Origin: Planctomycetaceae bacterium
GTDB taxonomy: Bacteria > Planctomycetota > Planctomycetia > Pirellulales > UBA1268
Assembly: GCA_947464585.1 (NCBI GenBank)
Contig: CANHYS010000056.1
Span: 1 to 8,838 of the forward strand
DNA: 8,838 bases
Direction of reading: 5' to 3'
Below the pieces are notes generated by a model that searched no databases, was not told the origin of the DNA, and worked only from the letters and a program-made list of their open reading frames with translations. The translations under genes were made by a program, and so were the position numbers. This document shows positions 1-5,263 of the stretch, piece after piece; positions within the stretch are counted from its first letter, which is position 1, and the number at the start of each line of letters is the position of its first letter.

Positions 1-166
1 GGTAGTCGCACGCCCCGATCAGATAAACCGATTGGTCAGCATGGTCCTGAAACTCTTCTTCCTCGACGCCGATTGACCGCAGCCAATCGCGAAATGCGTT
101 GGGGGCGGAGAGGGGGTGGCTGTTGGAAACAAGCAAGCGGGTGGTCGGAGCTCCCACACGCGTCAC
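1..166 (-). CDS. Unknown protein, N-terminal part, coupled to the HD gene
   Basis: An open frame starts with GTG at 166-164 and runs off the left edge (55 codons visible). The start overlaps the stop of the HD-domain gene in a GTGA arrangement typical of translational coupling. GAGGA lies about 11 bases upstream, inside the HD gene. The visible product begins V-T-R-V-G-A-P-T-T-R-L-L-V-S and continues through PNAFRDWLRSIGVEEEEF to YLIGACDY. It looks like a soluble mixed alpha/beta protein with an acidic patch, with no signal peptide or membrane segment. I do not recognise the family. The frame was missed by length filters because it is truncated. Its codons look protein-like and the overlap supports it, so it is probably the second gene of an operon with the HD protein. 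The GTG start is inferred; a downstream start is possible. Confidence 0.6.
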   Translation of the reverse strand, partial: MTRVGAPTTRLLVSNSHPLSAPNAFRDWLRSIGVEEEEFQDHADQSVYLIGACDY

Positions 167-723
167 CACTTTACGATTCCTCGCATCACCTTGAAGCCAC
201 CCACAAGCGTTGAACCGCCATATTCCTTTGCCAACCGCAGGAGGGTTTTGTGAAACCCGCAATTGGGAAATGTGGATTCAACTTTGGCTATGGCCGATCT
301 GGGCATTCCCTTGCGGCACCAACCTTGGGTTGCGTCTATCCAATCGGCTTTACGGCATGCCTCAATGACGTCCGCGTGAATTCCGTTGTACTTGAACACC
401 TTGTGGTGCCAATGGATCGCGCCACGCAGAGCGTCTGGGTCTAACCCCCAACCGTATTTGTCGTTGTCTTGGAGGGCGACGGCTTCTGAGGGCTCCAAAT
501 AAGCCAGTTCCTGATCTGTCCAAAGCCCGATGTCGTGATAAACGAATGCGGTTTCCACCATCTGTTCGTATTCGGCCGCGTTGTCCAGAAAGTGCATCGC
601 GTATGTGATGCAACGGTACACGTGGTTTCGATAGCCATCAAAGTCGTGGCCAAGCAGAGTTCGGTACGGTGCGAACAACTCTTCAACACGGGGCCGCTCA
701 ATCTTGATGGTGATGTCAAGCAA
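163..723 (-). CDS. HD-domain phosphohydrolase-like protein
   Basis: A 186-residue soluble protein of the HD superfamily, metal-dependent phosphohydrolases acting on nucleotides or other phosphate esters. Visible motif residues are H34 (in NHVYR), the paired H63-D64 (in VYHDIGLW), a His cluster at 104-107 (IHWHH) and D127 in a KADWID segment, in the order expected for an HD metal site. The length suits a single-domain HD protein without a fused synthetase or sensor. The only available start is TTG at 723-721, because an in-frame stop lies 34 to 36 bases upstream and no ATG or GTG intervenes; the Shine-Dalgarno match is weak. The stop overlaps the next leftward gene, so the two are probably co-transcribed. 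G+C is clearly lower than in genes right of the tRNA. The substrate cannot be read from sequence. Hydrolase fold: fairly sure; specific role: unknown. Confidence 0.85.
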   Translation of the reverse strand: MLDITIKIERPRVEELFAPYRTLLGHDFDGYRNHVYRCITYAMHFLDNAAEYEQMVETAFVYHDIGLWTDQELAYLEPSEAVALQDNDKYGWGLDPDALRGAIHWHHKVFKYNGIHADVIEACRKADWIDATQGWCRKGMPRSAIAKVESTFPNCGFHKTLLRLAKEYGGSTLVGGFKVMRGIVKW

Positions 724-842
724 GATACATCTGCTTTCTTGGACTCCATTCCGGCATTATTACGAACGCCTACGATCAGCGGCCCGCGACCTTACGCGGA
801 CCACACCGCAGGATTTTATCGCGAGTTCGCTGCATCGCGTGG

Positions 843-872
843 TTCGGAGTAGCCGGGGGTAGCTACTCCGAA
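843..872. terminator. Perfect 11-bp hairpin at the end of the toxin gene
   Basis: TTCGGAGTAGC (843-853) and GCTACTCCGAA (862-872) are perfect inverted arms around the 8-base loop CGGGGGTA. The toxin stop codon (865-863) sits in the right arm. No T-run follows on either strand, so this is a terminator-like or mRNA 3'-protecting hairpin rather than a classical intrinsic terminator. A binding-site role is not excluded. The rest of the 139-base gap between the toxin and HD genes shows nothing else recognisable. Confidence 0.5.
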
Positions 873-1123
873 AGAAACCGCTCGTACTCGTCGTGGCCAC
901 CGATCCAGTACCAGAAGAACGTGTCTTCTTGAAGCATCGCCATCGCTCGATAACCGGCTCCGATGCGCACCGACCAGACTTGCCCACACTTCTTGAAACG
1001 GAGCGACGGATGCCGCGGATCTCGGCGCCATAGCCGATATGCGGCACGCGCCCTTCTCTTGATATCTGGAGGGAGGGACCGATATGCCGACCAAAAGTCA
1101 CTCGTTGTCGATGACTTCGTCAA
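863..1123 (-). CDS. RelE/ParE-superfamily toxin
   Basis: A probable type II toxin of the RelE/ParE superfamily, small proteins that either cleave ribosome-bound mRNA or inhibit gyrase; which one is not decidable here. With a TTG start at 1123-1121 the product is 86 residues. It shows the family pattern: N-terminal helices (FWSAYRSLPPDIKRRARAAYRLW, residues 10-32), the turn DPRHPSLRFKK (35-45), then strands QVWSVRIGAGYRA (48-60) and FFWYWIGGHDEYERF (69-83). The open frame extends to 1282, but its extra N-terminus translates antitoxin DNA in another frame and looks unlike the family. The TTG gives the usual short lead before the conserved FW. It overlaps the antitoxin gene by 26 bases, so translation is probably coupled. 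The substrate-binding half looks intact, so the toxin may be active. Confidence 0.82.
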   Translation of the reverse strand: MTKSSTTSDFWSAYRSLPPDIKRRARAAYRLWRRDPRHPSLRFKKCGQVWSVRIGAGYRAMAMLQEDTFFWYWIGGHDEYERFLSE

Positions 1124-1334
1124 GCGGCTTGGTCCTTCCTTCCGCGATATCACGGCGCACGCGATCCAAAACGCGTTGCATTCGCCCGCCGGGCAGTGAA
1201 TCCCTGGCAATCTCTGCATCCCACGAGTCGGTCTGGTCGAGTTCGAACTCGGCAAGCCAAGACAGGAGTTCCTCCCGCTCACTCACGGGGAGCGACTTCA
1301 CTTGCTCGGCGATCTGCTCCACGCGGGTCGTCAT
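1098..1334 (-). CDS. Antitoxin of the type II module
   Basis: A 78-residue charged, helical protein directly upstream of and overlapping the RelE/ParE-type toxin, the usual antitoxin-first order. It begins MTTRVEQIAEQVKSLPVSER and continues with EELLSWLAEFE, resembling the short 'addiction module' antitoxins that pair with such toxins (family resemblance recalled, not searched). The acidic C-terminus with LDEVIDNE would be the toxin-binding tail. I chose the ATG at 1334-1332. An in-frame ATG at 1361 would add nine residues (MLPRCENAF) unlike the family; neither start has a strong Shine-Dalgarno site. No clear DNA-binding fold is visible, so autoregulation by the complex is only an expectation from the family. 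No dyad obvious as an operator lies immediately upstream. Confidence 0.8.
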   Translation of the reverse strand: MTTRVEQIAEQVKSLPVSEREELLSWLAEFELDQTDSWDAEIARDSLPGGRMQRVLDRVRRDIAEGRTKPLDEVIDNE

Positions 1335-1468
1335 AAAGGCATTCTCGCATCGTGGCAGCATCGCGGCAACAGTGTTTTGAAGGCCGATAAACGCGGGGTT
1401 TGGCGAACTTGTATTTCTGCGGAACCGCTTAACATCCGTCGCGCGCTGGATAACGCTCAGCAGTCATC

Positions 1469-1496
1469 GCGGCAGACCTTCCACAAGTCTCGCCGC
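1469..1496. repeat. Imperfect hairpin
   Basis: GCGGCAGAC (1469-1477) can pair with GTCT-C-GCCGC (1487-1496), giving nine pairs with one bulged C around a nine-base loop. It lies 38 bases left of the larger palindrome in the same gene-free stretch. The function is unknown. Confidence 0.35.
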
Positions 1497-1534
1497 CTGC
1501 GGTTTGATCAACGTCGGCTCCCACCTGATTTGCC

Positions 1535-1561
1535 GTTATCCGGCGATGATCGCTGGATAAC
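1535..1561. repeat. 27-base near-perfect palindrome
   Basis: GTTATCCGGCGAT (1535-1547) and ATCGCTGGATAAC (1549-1561) are inverted arms around a single central G, with one G/T mismatch that would be a wobble in RNA. The right-hand 11 bases (CGCTGGATAAC) recur as a direct repeat at 1444-1454. The symmetry suggests a protein-binding site or a cruciform/attachment-type element, but no partner gene for either use is visible. Confidence 0.5.
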
Positions 1562-1764
1562 ACGACTGCGGTCCATGTGAGGCTGCGGGCTTGAGGGGTC
1601 CGCGAAGCCAGCCACCCCAGACCGTTTCCTCGGGCGGCCTTTCTCGTTTTCCCCGTCGGCCCCCTGGCTGCCGGGCGTGTTTCCCTTCTTCCGGATCGCT
1701 GCGTTGGCGGCCGGTGTCCCTGTGTTCCCTGTCCGTTTCCCCCTTTCCATGGAGATGCTCTGTC

Positions 1765-2045
1765 ATGAGTGACCTCGAACTGATCGACACCGTGGCCCAT
1801 GTCACCGGCGAAGATGCCCACGAGATTCGGCGCCGCGGCTTCGTGCTGACCGGCCCCGAGGACTCTGGTTCCAATCCAGAGCCGGAGTGCCTGCTCGACG
1901 TGATGCTTGTCGACCTCCAGAAACGGGCACGGTCGACTGGGACTCGCTCGGCTTTGGGTGCCGTGAGCCGTTCTTCACGAGCACGCTGAAGGCCCGGAAG
2001 AGGAGTCTGGCCAAGGCCAGCGAAGAAGGCCAAGAACTCCCGTGA
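1765..2045 (+). pseudogene. Small planctomycete-type 'IRRRGF' protein, frameshifted
   Basis: The start ATG at 1765 has GGAG about ten bases upstream. The opening frame reads MSDLELIDTVAHVTGEDAHE then IRRRGFVLTGPEDS and NPEPE, then loses sense and stops at 1989. In the -1 frame the sequence continues sensibly from about 1911: RPPETGTVDWDSLGF, then FFTSTLKARKRSLAKASEEG, to a TGA at 2043-2045. Small planctomycete proteins as I remember them combine T(G/A)ED..IRR.GF, a DPEPDD-like stretch, RPP and VDWD in one frame, so the two parts look like one gene of about 93 codons split by a one-base loss (or two-base gain) near 1890-1923. The opening frame alone would give 74 residues. The role of the family is unknown to me. 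A sequencing error is possible. It ends just before a hairpin at 2098. Confidence 0.6.
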
Positions 2046-2097
2046 TTCACAGGTGATTCCGGCACAGCTCGCCCGGATGGCGAGACTTTGCCCTCAG

Positions 2098-2126
2098 CCC
2101 GCAGTGGCCATGGATGGCACTGCGGG
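2098..2126. terminator. Hairpin between the small gene and the tRNA
   Basis: CCCGCAGTG (2098-2106) pairs perfectly with CACTGCGGG (2118-2126), and the inner CCAT/ATGG extends the stem with a bulge. It lies 12 bases beyond the tRNA 3' end on the minus strand and 53 bases beyond the end of the frameshifted gene on the plus strand. No T-run follows on either side, so it is a likely transcript-end hairpin without a classical U-tract. Confidence 0.5.
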
Positions 2127-2137
2127 CGTGAATACAG

Positions 2138-2210
2138 AGCGGGCGAAGGGACTCGAACCCTCGACATCCAGCTTGGGAAGCTAGCGCTCTACCAACTGAG
2201 CTACGCCCGC
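2138..2210 (-). tRNA. tRNA-Gly (anticodon CCC)
   Basis: Read on the minus strand this folds as a full cloverleaf: acceptor arms GCGGGCG and CGCCCGC, D stem GCTC/GAGC, anticodon stem CTAGC/GCTGG (one T-G pair) with loop TTCCCAA, and T arm GAGGG-TTCGAGT-CCCTT. The anticodon CCC reads GGG glycine codons. The discriminator base is U (position 2138), and the 3' CCA is not encoded and must be added by the nucleotidyltransferase. A weak -10-like TATTTA lies about ten bases upstream of the 5' end (2226-2221). The gene marks the change from lower-GC DNA on the left to GC-rich DNA on the right. tRNA 3' ends are common integration targets, but I found no second copy of this 3' end in the window. Confidence 0.97.
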
Positions 2211-2324
2211 GGGGAAACGGTAAATAGCCTATCCCATTCAACCCGCGAGTGCGACCGGGGGGCCTACCCGCCCTTTTATCACGTGCAACTCTGCCAGTTC
2301 CATGCCTCGCGATCGGGCCGCGGA

Positions 2325-2330
2325 TACAAT
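2325..2330 (+). promoter_or_regulatory. Candidate -10 box for the AsmA-like gene
   Basis: TACAAT, one mismatch from TATAAT, lies 62 bases before the start codon in a GC-rich setting. No convincing -35 hexamer sits 16-18 bases upstream, so this is only a candidate. Confidence 0.25.
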
Positions 2331-2392
2331 CGGTCGATCCTGTCCCGTTGAGTTACCTTTGCAAGCCGATCCCGTTCAGGGAGATTCACGAC

Positions 2393-4186
2393 ATGACCAC
2401 TCCGGACGCTGGCCTGCCCTCCCCCGAGCCATCTCCCGTGCCATCCCCCAAACCATCCCCCGAACAATCCCACGAAACAGCGCCGCCGAAGAAGGCTTCC
2501 AAGATGTCATTTCTGTCGTCGCAGATGCGGGCCACGCTGGCCACGGTCGCCGTCATCGCCGTACTCGGAATCGGCAGTCTGCCCTGGTTCTTATCCAGCC
2601 CGGCACGCCTCTCGAAGCTCGTGGCCGACGCCGTTCCCGCGCTTCAGGCCGCTGTTCGCTTCGGCAGCGTGAAGCTCGGCTGGATCGGGCCGATGGTCTT
2701 TGAAGACATCCACATCGTGCCGCACGACGGCCGACGCGAGCCAGCCTCCATCAAACGTGTGGAACTGAGCCACGGAATCGCCGGCATCCTCCTTTCGCTC
2801 GGCGATCTCGGCCGCGTGCGGGTGGAAGGGCTTGATGCCACCGTGGAATTCGATGCCGACCGCAATTCCAACCTCAAGGGGCTGTTCTTTCCGGCCATTG
2901 CCGGCCCGGGCGCGGCGGCCCGCCCTCATAACGGAAAGCCTGGGGCGGTCAGGATGCAGTTGGACGTGGTCGGGGCGATCGTCCGCATGATCGGCCCGTG
3001 GGCGGACGACCCATGGGTGAGCGACCCGATCCACGTGCAGGCACGGCTCGCCCCCTCGCCTGACGGGACGCGGAGCGAATGGACGGTCGCGCCCGTGCAG
3101 CTTCTGGCCGACGCCCGCCTCGAGCCGGCCGTGGCGCAGGGTGTTTTGGCCTACATCGCGCCGGTGATGGCCAACGCCACGCGGACCAGCGGTCGGTTTT
3201 CGCTCCGCATCAACTCCGCTACGCTGCCCGTGGGGGCCGCCGAAGGCGGGCATGTGTCCGGAGTGCTCGCGATGCACGCCGTCGATCTCGGCCCAGGACC
3301 GCTCGCGCAGCGGACCATCGAGTCGTTGCCGTTCAACCTGCCGGTCCCGCAGTCGATCAGGATCGCCGACGAATCCCACGTCGAGTTCCAGTTGGCCGAC
3401 CGGCGGATGTCGCACAAGGGGCTTGCGTTTGGTGTGCCGTTGGCGAAGCCCGGTCAGCGGCTCGACATCCGTTCGAGCGGCTCTGTGGGCCTCGACGACA
3501 AGACGCTCGACATCAAGCTCGAACTGCCGATTCCGGCCGATCTGCCGCAGGACAGGCCGCTGTTGGCGGCACTCTCGGGGCGGACGTTTTCCGTGGGCGT
3601 CGGTGGCATTCTCGGCGAGCCACGCATCGATTTTGATGGTTCGCTGCGGGCCAATGCGGGCGGGGTGGTGGCAGAACTCATCGATCGTCTTCGCGGGGCC
3701 GGCGGGCCGCAGGCGGCGCGACAGCCGGTCGGACCACCACGGCCGTTGGCACCGCCTGCTCCGGCTTGGAAGCCCGACGCCTCCGCTGGCAATGATTCCA
3801 AACCGACGACGCCGGACGCAGCAAAGCCAGCTGCAAGCCCAGCCGCCGCTCCAGCCAATAACGGGGCCAAGGCCGATGCCCGCCAGCAGGCCGGCGCACC
3901 AGCGACGGCCGACAAGATCAAATCGGCACTGCCGCCCGACATGAAGACCGACCCGACCGCCGAGGCGGTGATCGATCTCGTTGGCGGAGTGCTCGGCGAG
4001 GTGGCCAAGCGGCGTGCCGAACGCCAGGCTGCCGAGGCGGCAAACCCGCAGCAGCCCCAGCCGCCACGTGGCCGACTGTTGCGGCGGTTGCTGCAGCCGC
4101 AAGCCCCGCCACAGGCGACCCCGCCCGCGGCGCCCGCTGCTACGCCGCCATTGCAGCCGGTTCCGGCACCGGCAGCCGGCGAGTAG
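2393..4186 (+). CDS. AsmA-like membrane-anchored envelope protein
   Basis: A 597-residue protein with one N-terminal membrane anchor. The start at 2393 has AGGGAG nine bases upstream; the longer frame from 2249 lacks this. Residues 9-26 form a Pro/Ser-rich repeat (PSPEPSPVPSPKPSP), residues 48-68 the membrane helix (VAVIAVLGIGSLPWFL), and residues 72-430 a beta-rich body. LSKLVADAVPALQ, VKLGWIGPMVFEDIHIV and LGRVRVEGLDATVEF follow the AsmA/TamB-type opening (a layer of strands just after the anchor). SSGSVGLDDKTLDIKLEL and SVGVGGILGEPRIDFDG resemble the end of such domains. Residues 440-597 are Pro/Ala-rich with a short helical island (about 520-548). AsmA-like proteins are linked to outer-membrane assembly and lipid transport; the planctomycete role is unproven. 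It is a single-gene unit ending at a bidirectional terminator. Family placement is moderately sure. Confidence 0.85.
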   Translation: MTTPDAGLPSPEPSPVPSPKPSPEQSHETAPPKKASKMSFLSSQMRATLATVAVIAVLGIGSLPWFLSSPARLSKLVADAVPALQAAVRFGSVKLGWIGPMVFEDIHIVPHDGRREPASIKRVELSHGIAGILLSLGDLGRVRVEGLDATVEFDADRNSNLKGLFFPAIAGPGAAARPHNGKPGAVRMQLDVVGAIVRMIGPWADDPWVSDPIHVQARLAPSPDGTRSEWTVAPVQLLADARLEPAVAQGVLAYIAPVMANATRTSGRFSLRINSATLPVGAAEGGHVSGVLAMHAVDLGPGPLAQRTIESLPFNLPVPQSIRIADESHVEFQLADRRMSHKGLAFGVPLAKPGQRLDIRSSGSVGLDDKTLDIKLELPIPADLPQDRPLLAALSGRTFSVGVGGILGEPRIDFDGSLRANAGGVVAELIDRLRGAGGPQAARQPVGPPRPLAPPAPAWKPDASAGNDSKPTTPDAAKPAASPAAAPANNGAKADARQQAGAPATADKIKSALPPDMKTDPTAEAVIDLVGGVLGEVAKRRAERQAAEAANPQQPQPPRGRLLRRLLQPQAPPQATPPAAPAATPPLQPVPAPAAGE

Positions 4187-4222
4187 CAAATCCGCTTTGC
4201 AACCATCAAAGTTGCAGCCATG

Positions 4223-4260
4223 AAAAAAGCCGGGCCTTCCCTGGGGAAGGCCCGGCCTAT
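4223..4260. terminator. Strong bidirectional intrinsic terminator
   Basis: GCCGGGCCTTCC (4229-4240) and GGAAGGCCCGGC (4245-4256) form a perfect 12-bp stem with loop CTGG. Six A at 4223-4228 give a T6 tract for leftward transcripts (the Cys-rich gene), and CTATTTATT follows for rightward transcripts (the AsmA-like gene). It sits between the two convergent genes and probably serves both, better for the leftward one. Confidence 0.93.
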
Positions 4261-4336
4261 TTATTGACCAGCCGTTTCATCGCTCGCCTCAGGGCAGACC
4301 TGGTTGCGATGATGCGGCCGGATCGCGGATCGCAGC

Positions 4337-4792
4337 TCAGGTCTTGGCCGGAGCAGCCGGGGCCTCGACGGCAGCCGGAGCAGCCGGAGCAGCCTCGGTC
4401 GGCACGCCTTCCGAGATCACGCCGCTGCCTTCGCAGCCGCCGCCGGCGCAGCCGCCGCTGACGACCTCACCACCGCCGCAGCTCGAGCAGCCGCCTTCGA
4501 CGGCAGCCGACTCACCACAGCTCGAGCAGCCGCCTTCGACGGCAGCAGCCTCACCGCAGCCCGACTCACAGGCCGGAGCAGCAGCAGCGGCTTCGCCGTT
4601 GCAGCGGTTCTTCTTCTTGTGGCCGAACAGACCGCCGTGGCAGCCCTTCTTCTTGTGGCCCAGCAGACCACCGTGGCAGCGGCTACGACCCTTGCAACCG
4701 TGGCCGGCGACGGCGCCCGAGTCACCGCCGACGAGGGCGATGGCAACGAGAGCAATGAACATGGCGAAACAGAGTCCGAGAATACGCTTCAT
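4337..4792 (-). CDS. Secreted Cys/Gly-rich repeat protein
   Basis: A 151-residue exported protein. ATG at 4792-4790 has GGAGG six bases upstream; the GTG just before it would be too close. Residues 1-30 are a signal peptide (Lys-Arg, then FAMFIALVAIALVGG, cut near AVA-G). The mature part has 12 Cys (33, 39, 51, 64, 75, 79, 89, 92, 102, 105, 115, 120). Two exact-length repeats are visible: 12 residues (RCHGGLLGHKKK / GCHGGLFGHKKK, 38-61) and 13 residues (GEAAAVEGGCSSC / GESAAVEGGCSSC, 80-105). The tail (about 131-151) is Ala/Pro/Glu-rich. His-Lys and CxxC clusters suggest metal binding or disulfide cross-linking in the envelope, which is inference. Short secreted Cys-rich proteins of this style are frequent in planctomycetes and mostly uncharacterised. 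A dyad lies in its leader and a strong terminator follows it. Confidence 0.85.
   Translation of the reverse strand: MKRILGLCFAMFIALVAIALVGGDSGAVAGHGCKGRSRCHGGLLGHKKKGCHGGLFGHKKKNRCNGEAAAAAPACESGCGEAAAVEGGCSSCGESAAVEGGCSSCGGGEVVSGGCAGGGCEGSGVISEGVPTEAAPAAPAAVEAPAAPAKT
4478..4555 (-). repeat. Two 39-bp tandem units within the Cys-rich gene
   Basis: Two adjacent 39-bp units encode the 13-residue repeats with GGCSSC. The shared core around AGCTCGAGCAGCCGCC and TTCGACGGCAGC is identical and differences gather at the unit edge. The DNA-level identity points to a recent in-frame duplication. Confidence 0.9.
4610..4681 (-). repeat. Two 36-bp tandem units within the Cys-rich gene
   Basis: Two adjacent 36-bp units encode the 12-residue CHGGL(L/F)GHKKK repeats. 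TTCTTCTTGTGGCC is shared exactly and the units differ at only a few positions. With the 39-bp pair nearby this shows two separate in-frame tandem duplications in one gene. Confidence 0.9.
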
Positions 4793-4816
4793 CACATACC
4801 TCCAGATGAAAACATT

Positions 4817-4833
4817 GAACGCGGGGTGCGTTC
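4817..4833 (-). promoter_or_regulatory. Dyad in the leader of the Cys-rich gene
   Basis: GAACGC (4817-4822) and GCGTTC (4828-4833) are perfect inverted arms around five bases, 14 bases upstream of the Shine-Dalgarno site. It could be a repressor site or a short mRNA hairpin. No T-run is attached. Confidence 0.35.
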
Positions 4834-5089
4834 CTTGAAGCCGTCACGAAACAACCCCGATCCGGGACGGCCACCGGACCGCAGAAAACCGAGCGAGCAA
4901 CGAGACCACCCGGGGCACGAAGCAGGAATCCGTCAACCGGCAGCACTGCCCTGCAAGAGCTGCGGGTTGGGGAAAATCTCCGGCCTGGGTAATCCAGGCG
5001 GTTAAGCTAGCAGTGCCTCCGGGGCTGTCAAGGACGCCCGGCGGGGATACGGCTGCCCAGAATCCCGGTATTCCGCGTTAATTCCGCAG

Positions 5090-5121
5090 AAAAAGCCCCT
5101 TTTTGGGCGCCGGAAAGGGGC
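5090..5121 (-). terminator. Intrinsic terminator of the lipoprotein gene
   Basis: On the minus strand GCCCCTTT (5121-5114) pairs with AAAGGGGC (5102-5095) over an 11-base loop and is followed at once by five T (5094-5090). It lies about 140 bases beyond the lipoprotein stop, so the transcript would have a long, very GC-rich 3' end. Confidence 0.75.
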
Positions 5122-5263
5122 CGGAATGGGGGCCCTTCTGGGGGCCCGGGAGGGCCCTCGGCAGGCCGCGAGGGACCTCGGGCCTCGAGGGCGATGGGCT
5201 GGGAGTGCGCGGTCGCCCGTCAGCCGTTCGCCCGGTCTCGCTTCGGCAAATCTGTTCGGACGA

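Larger units (their letters stand above)
1380..1764. other. Intergenic stretch with structured DNA and a pyrimidine-rich leader
   Basis: About 385 bases with no gene I can support; the frames here are broken or have composition unlike protein. It contains a hairpin (1469-1496), a 27-base near-perfect palindrome (1535-1561) and the repeated word CGCTGGATAAC (1444-1454 and 1551-1561). From about 1622 to 1755 the plus strand is strongly pyrimidine-rich with TTTCC and TTCCC runs, leading into the Shine-Dalgarno site of the small gene at 1765. It may be the promoter and leader of that gene or a remnant of an older insertion; neither is proven. Confidence 0.4.
4793..5263. other. Intergenic region between two leftward genes
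   Basis: About 470 bases without a supportable gene. From left to right it holds the Shine-Dalgarno site and a GAACGC/GCGTTC dyad of the Cys-rich gene, a small hairpin GCCTGG-GTAAT-CCAGGC (4983-4999), the terminator of the lipoprotein gene (5090-5121), and a GGGCCC-rich patch (5128-5190). I recognise no riboswitch or RNA gene. The promoter of the Cys-rich gene must lie here but no clear -35/-10 pair is visible. Confidence 0.6.

Noticed and set aside
535..852. Plus-strand open frame opposite the HD gene
   Set aside because: It overlaps a clear HD protein on the other strand, has no ribosome site and no recognisable pattern.
1124..1282. N-terminal extension of the toxin frame
   Set aside because: These codons lie within the antitoxin gene in another frame and translate to Cys/Pro-rich sequence unlike RelE/ParE toxins.
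1427..1561. Integron attC-like site (GCTTAAC at 1427-1433 and GTTATCC at 1535)
   Set aside because: GCTTAAC fits RYYYAAC, but GTTATCC does not fit GTTRRRY, and no integrase or cassette array is visible.
1911..1930. Programmed -1 ribosomal frameshift in the small gene
   Set aside because: CAG-AAA-CGG does not form a usual X-XXY-YYZ slippery site, and the best family-like switch point lies slightly upstream.
1932..1946. Possible att duplicate of the tRNA 3' end (GGGACTCG)
   Set aside because: Only eight bases match the tRNA T arm, too short to claim an attachment-site repeat.
2591..4189. Long antisense open frame (532 codons) across the AsmA-like gene
   Set aside because: It mirrors the real gene in GC-rich DNA, is Arg/Gly/His-heavy with no family pattern, and the sense frame has a ribosome site, membrane helix and domain logic.
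4478..4681. CRISPR-like repeats
   Set aside because: The repeats are adjacent, without spacers, and are in-frame coding repeats of a secreted protein.
4793..5089. Riboswitch or small RNA in the leader of the Cys-rich gene
   Set aside because: Only short hairpins are visible; no recognised riboswitch core and no clear promoter-terminator pair for an independent RNA.
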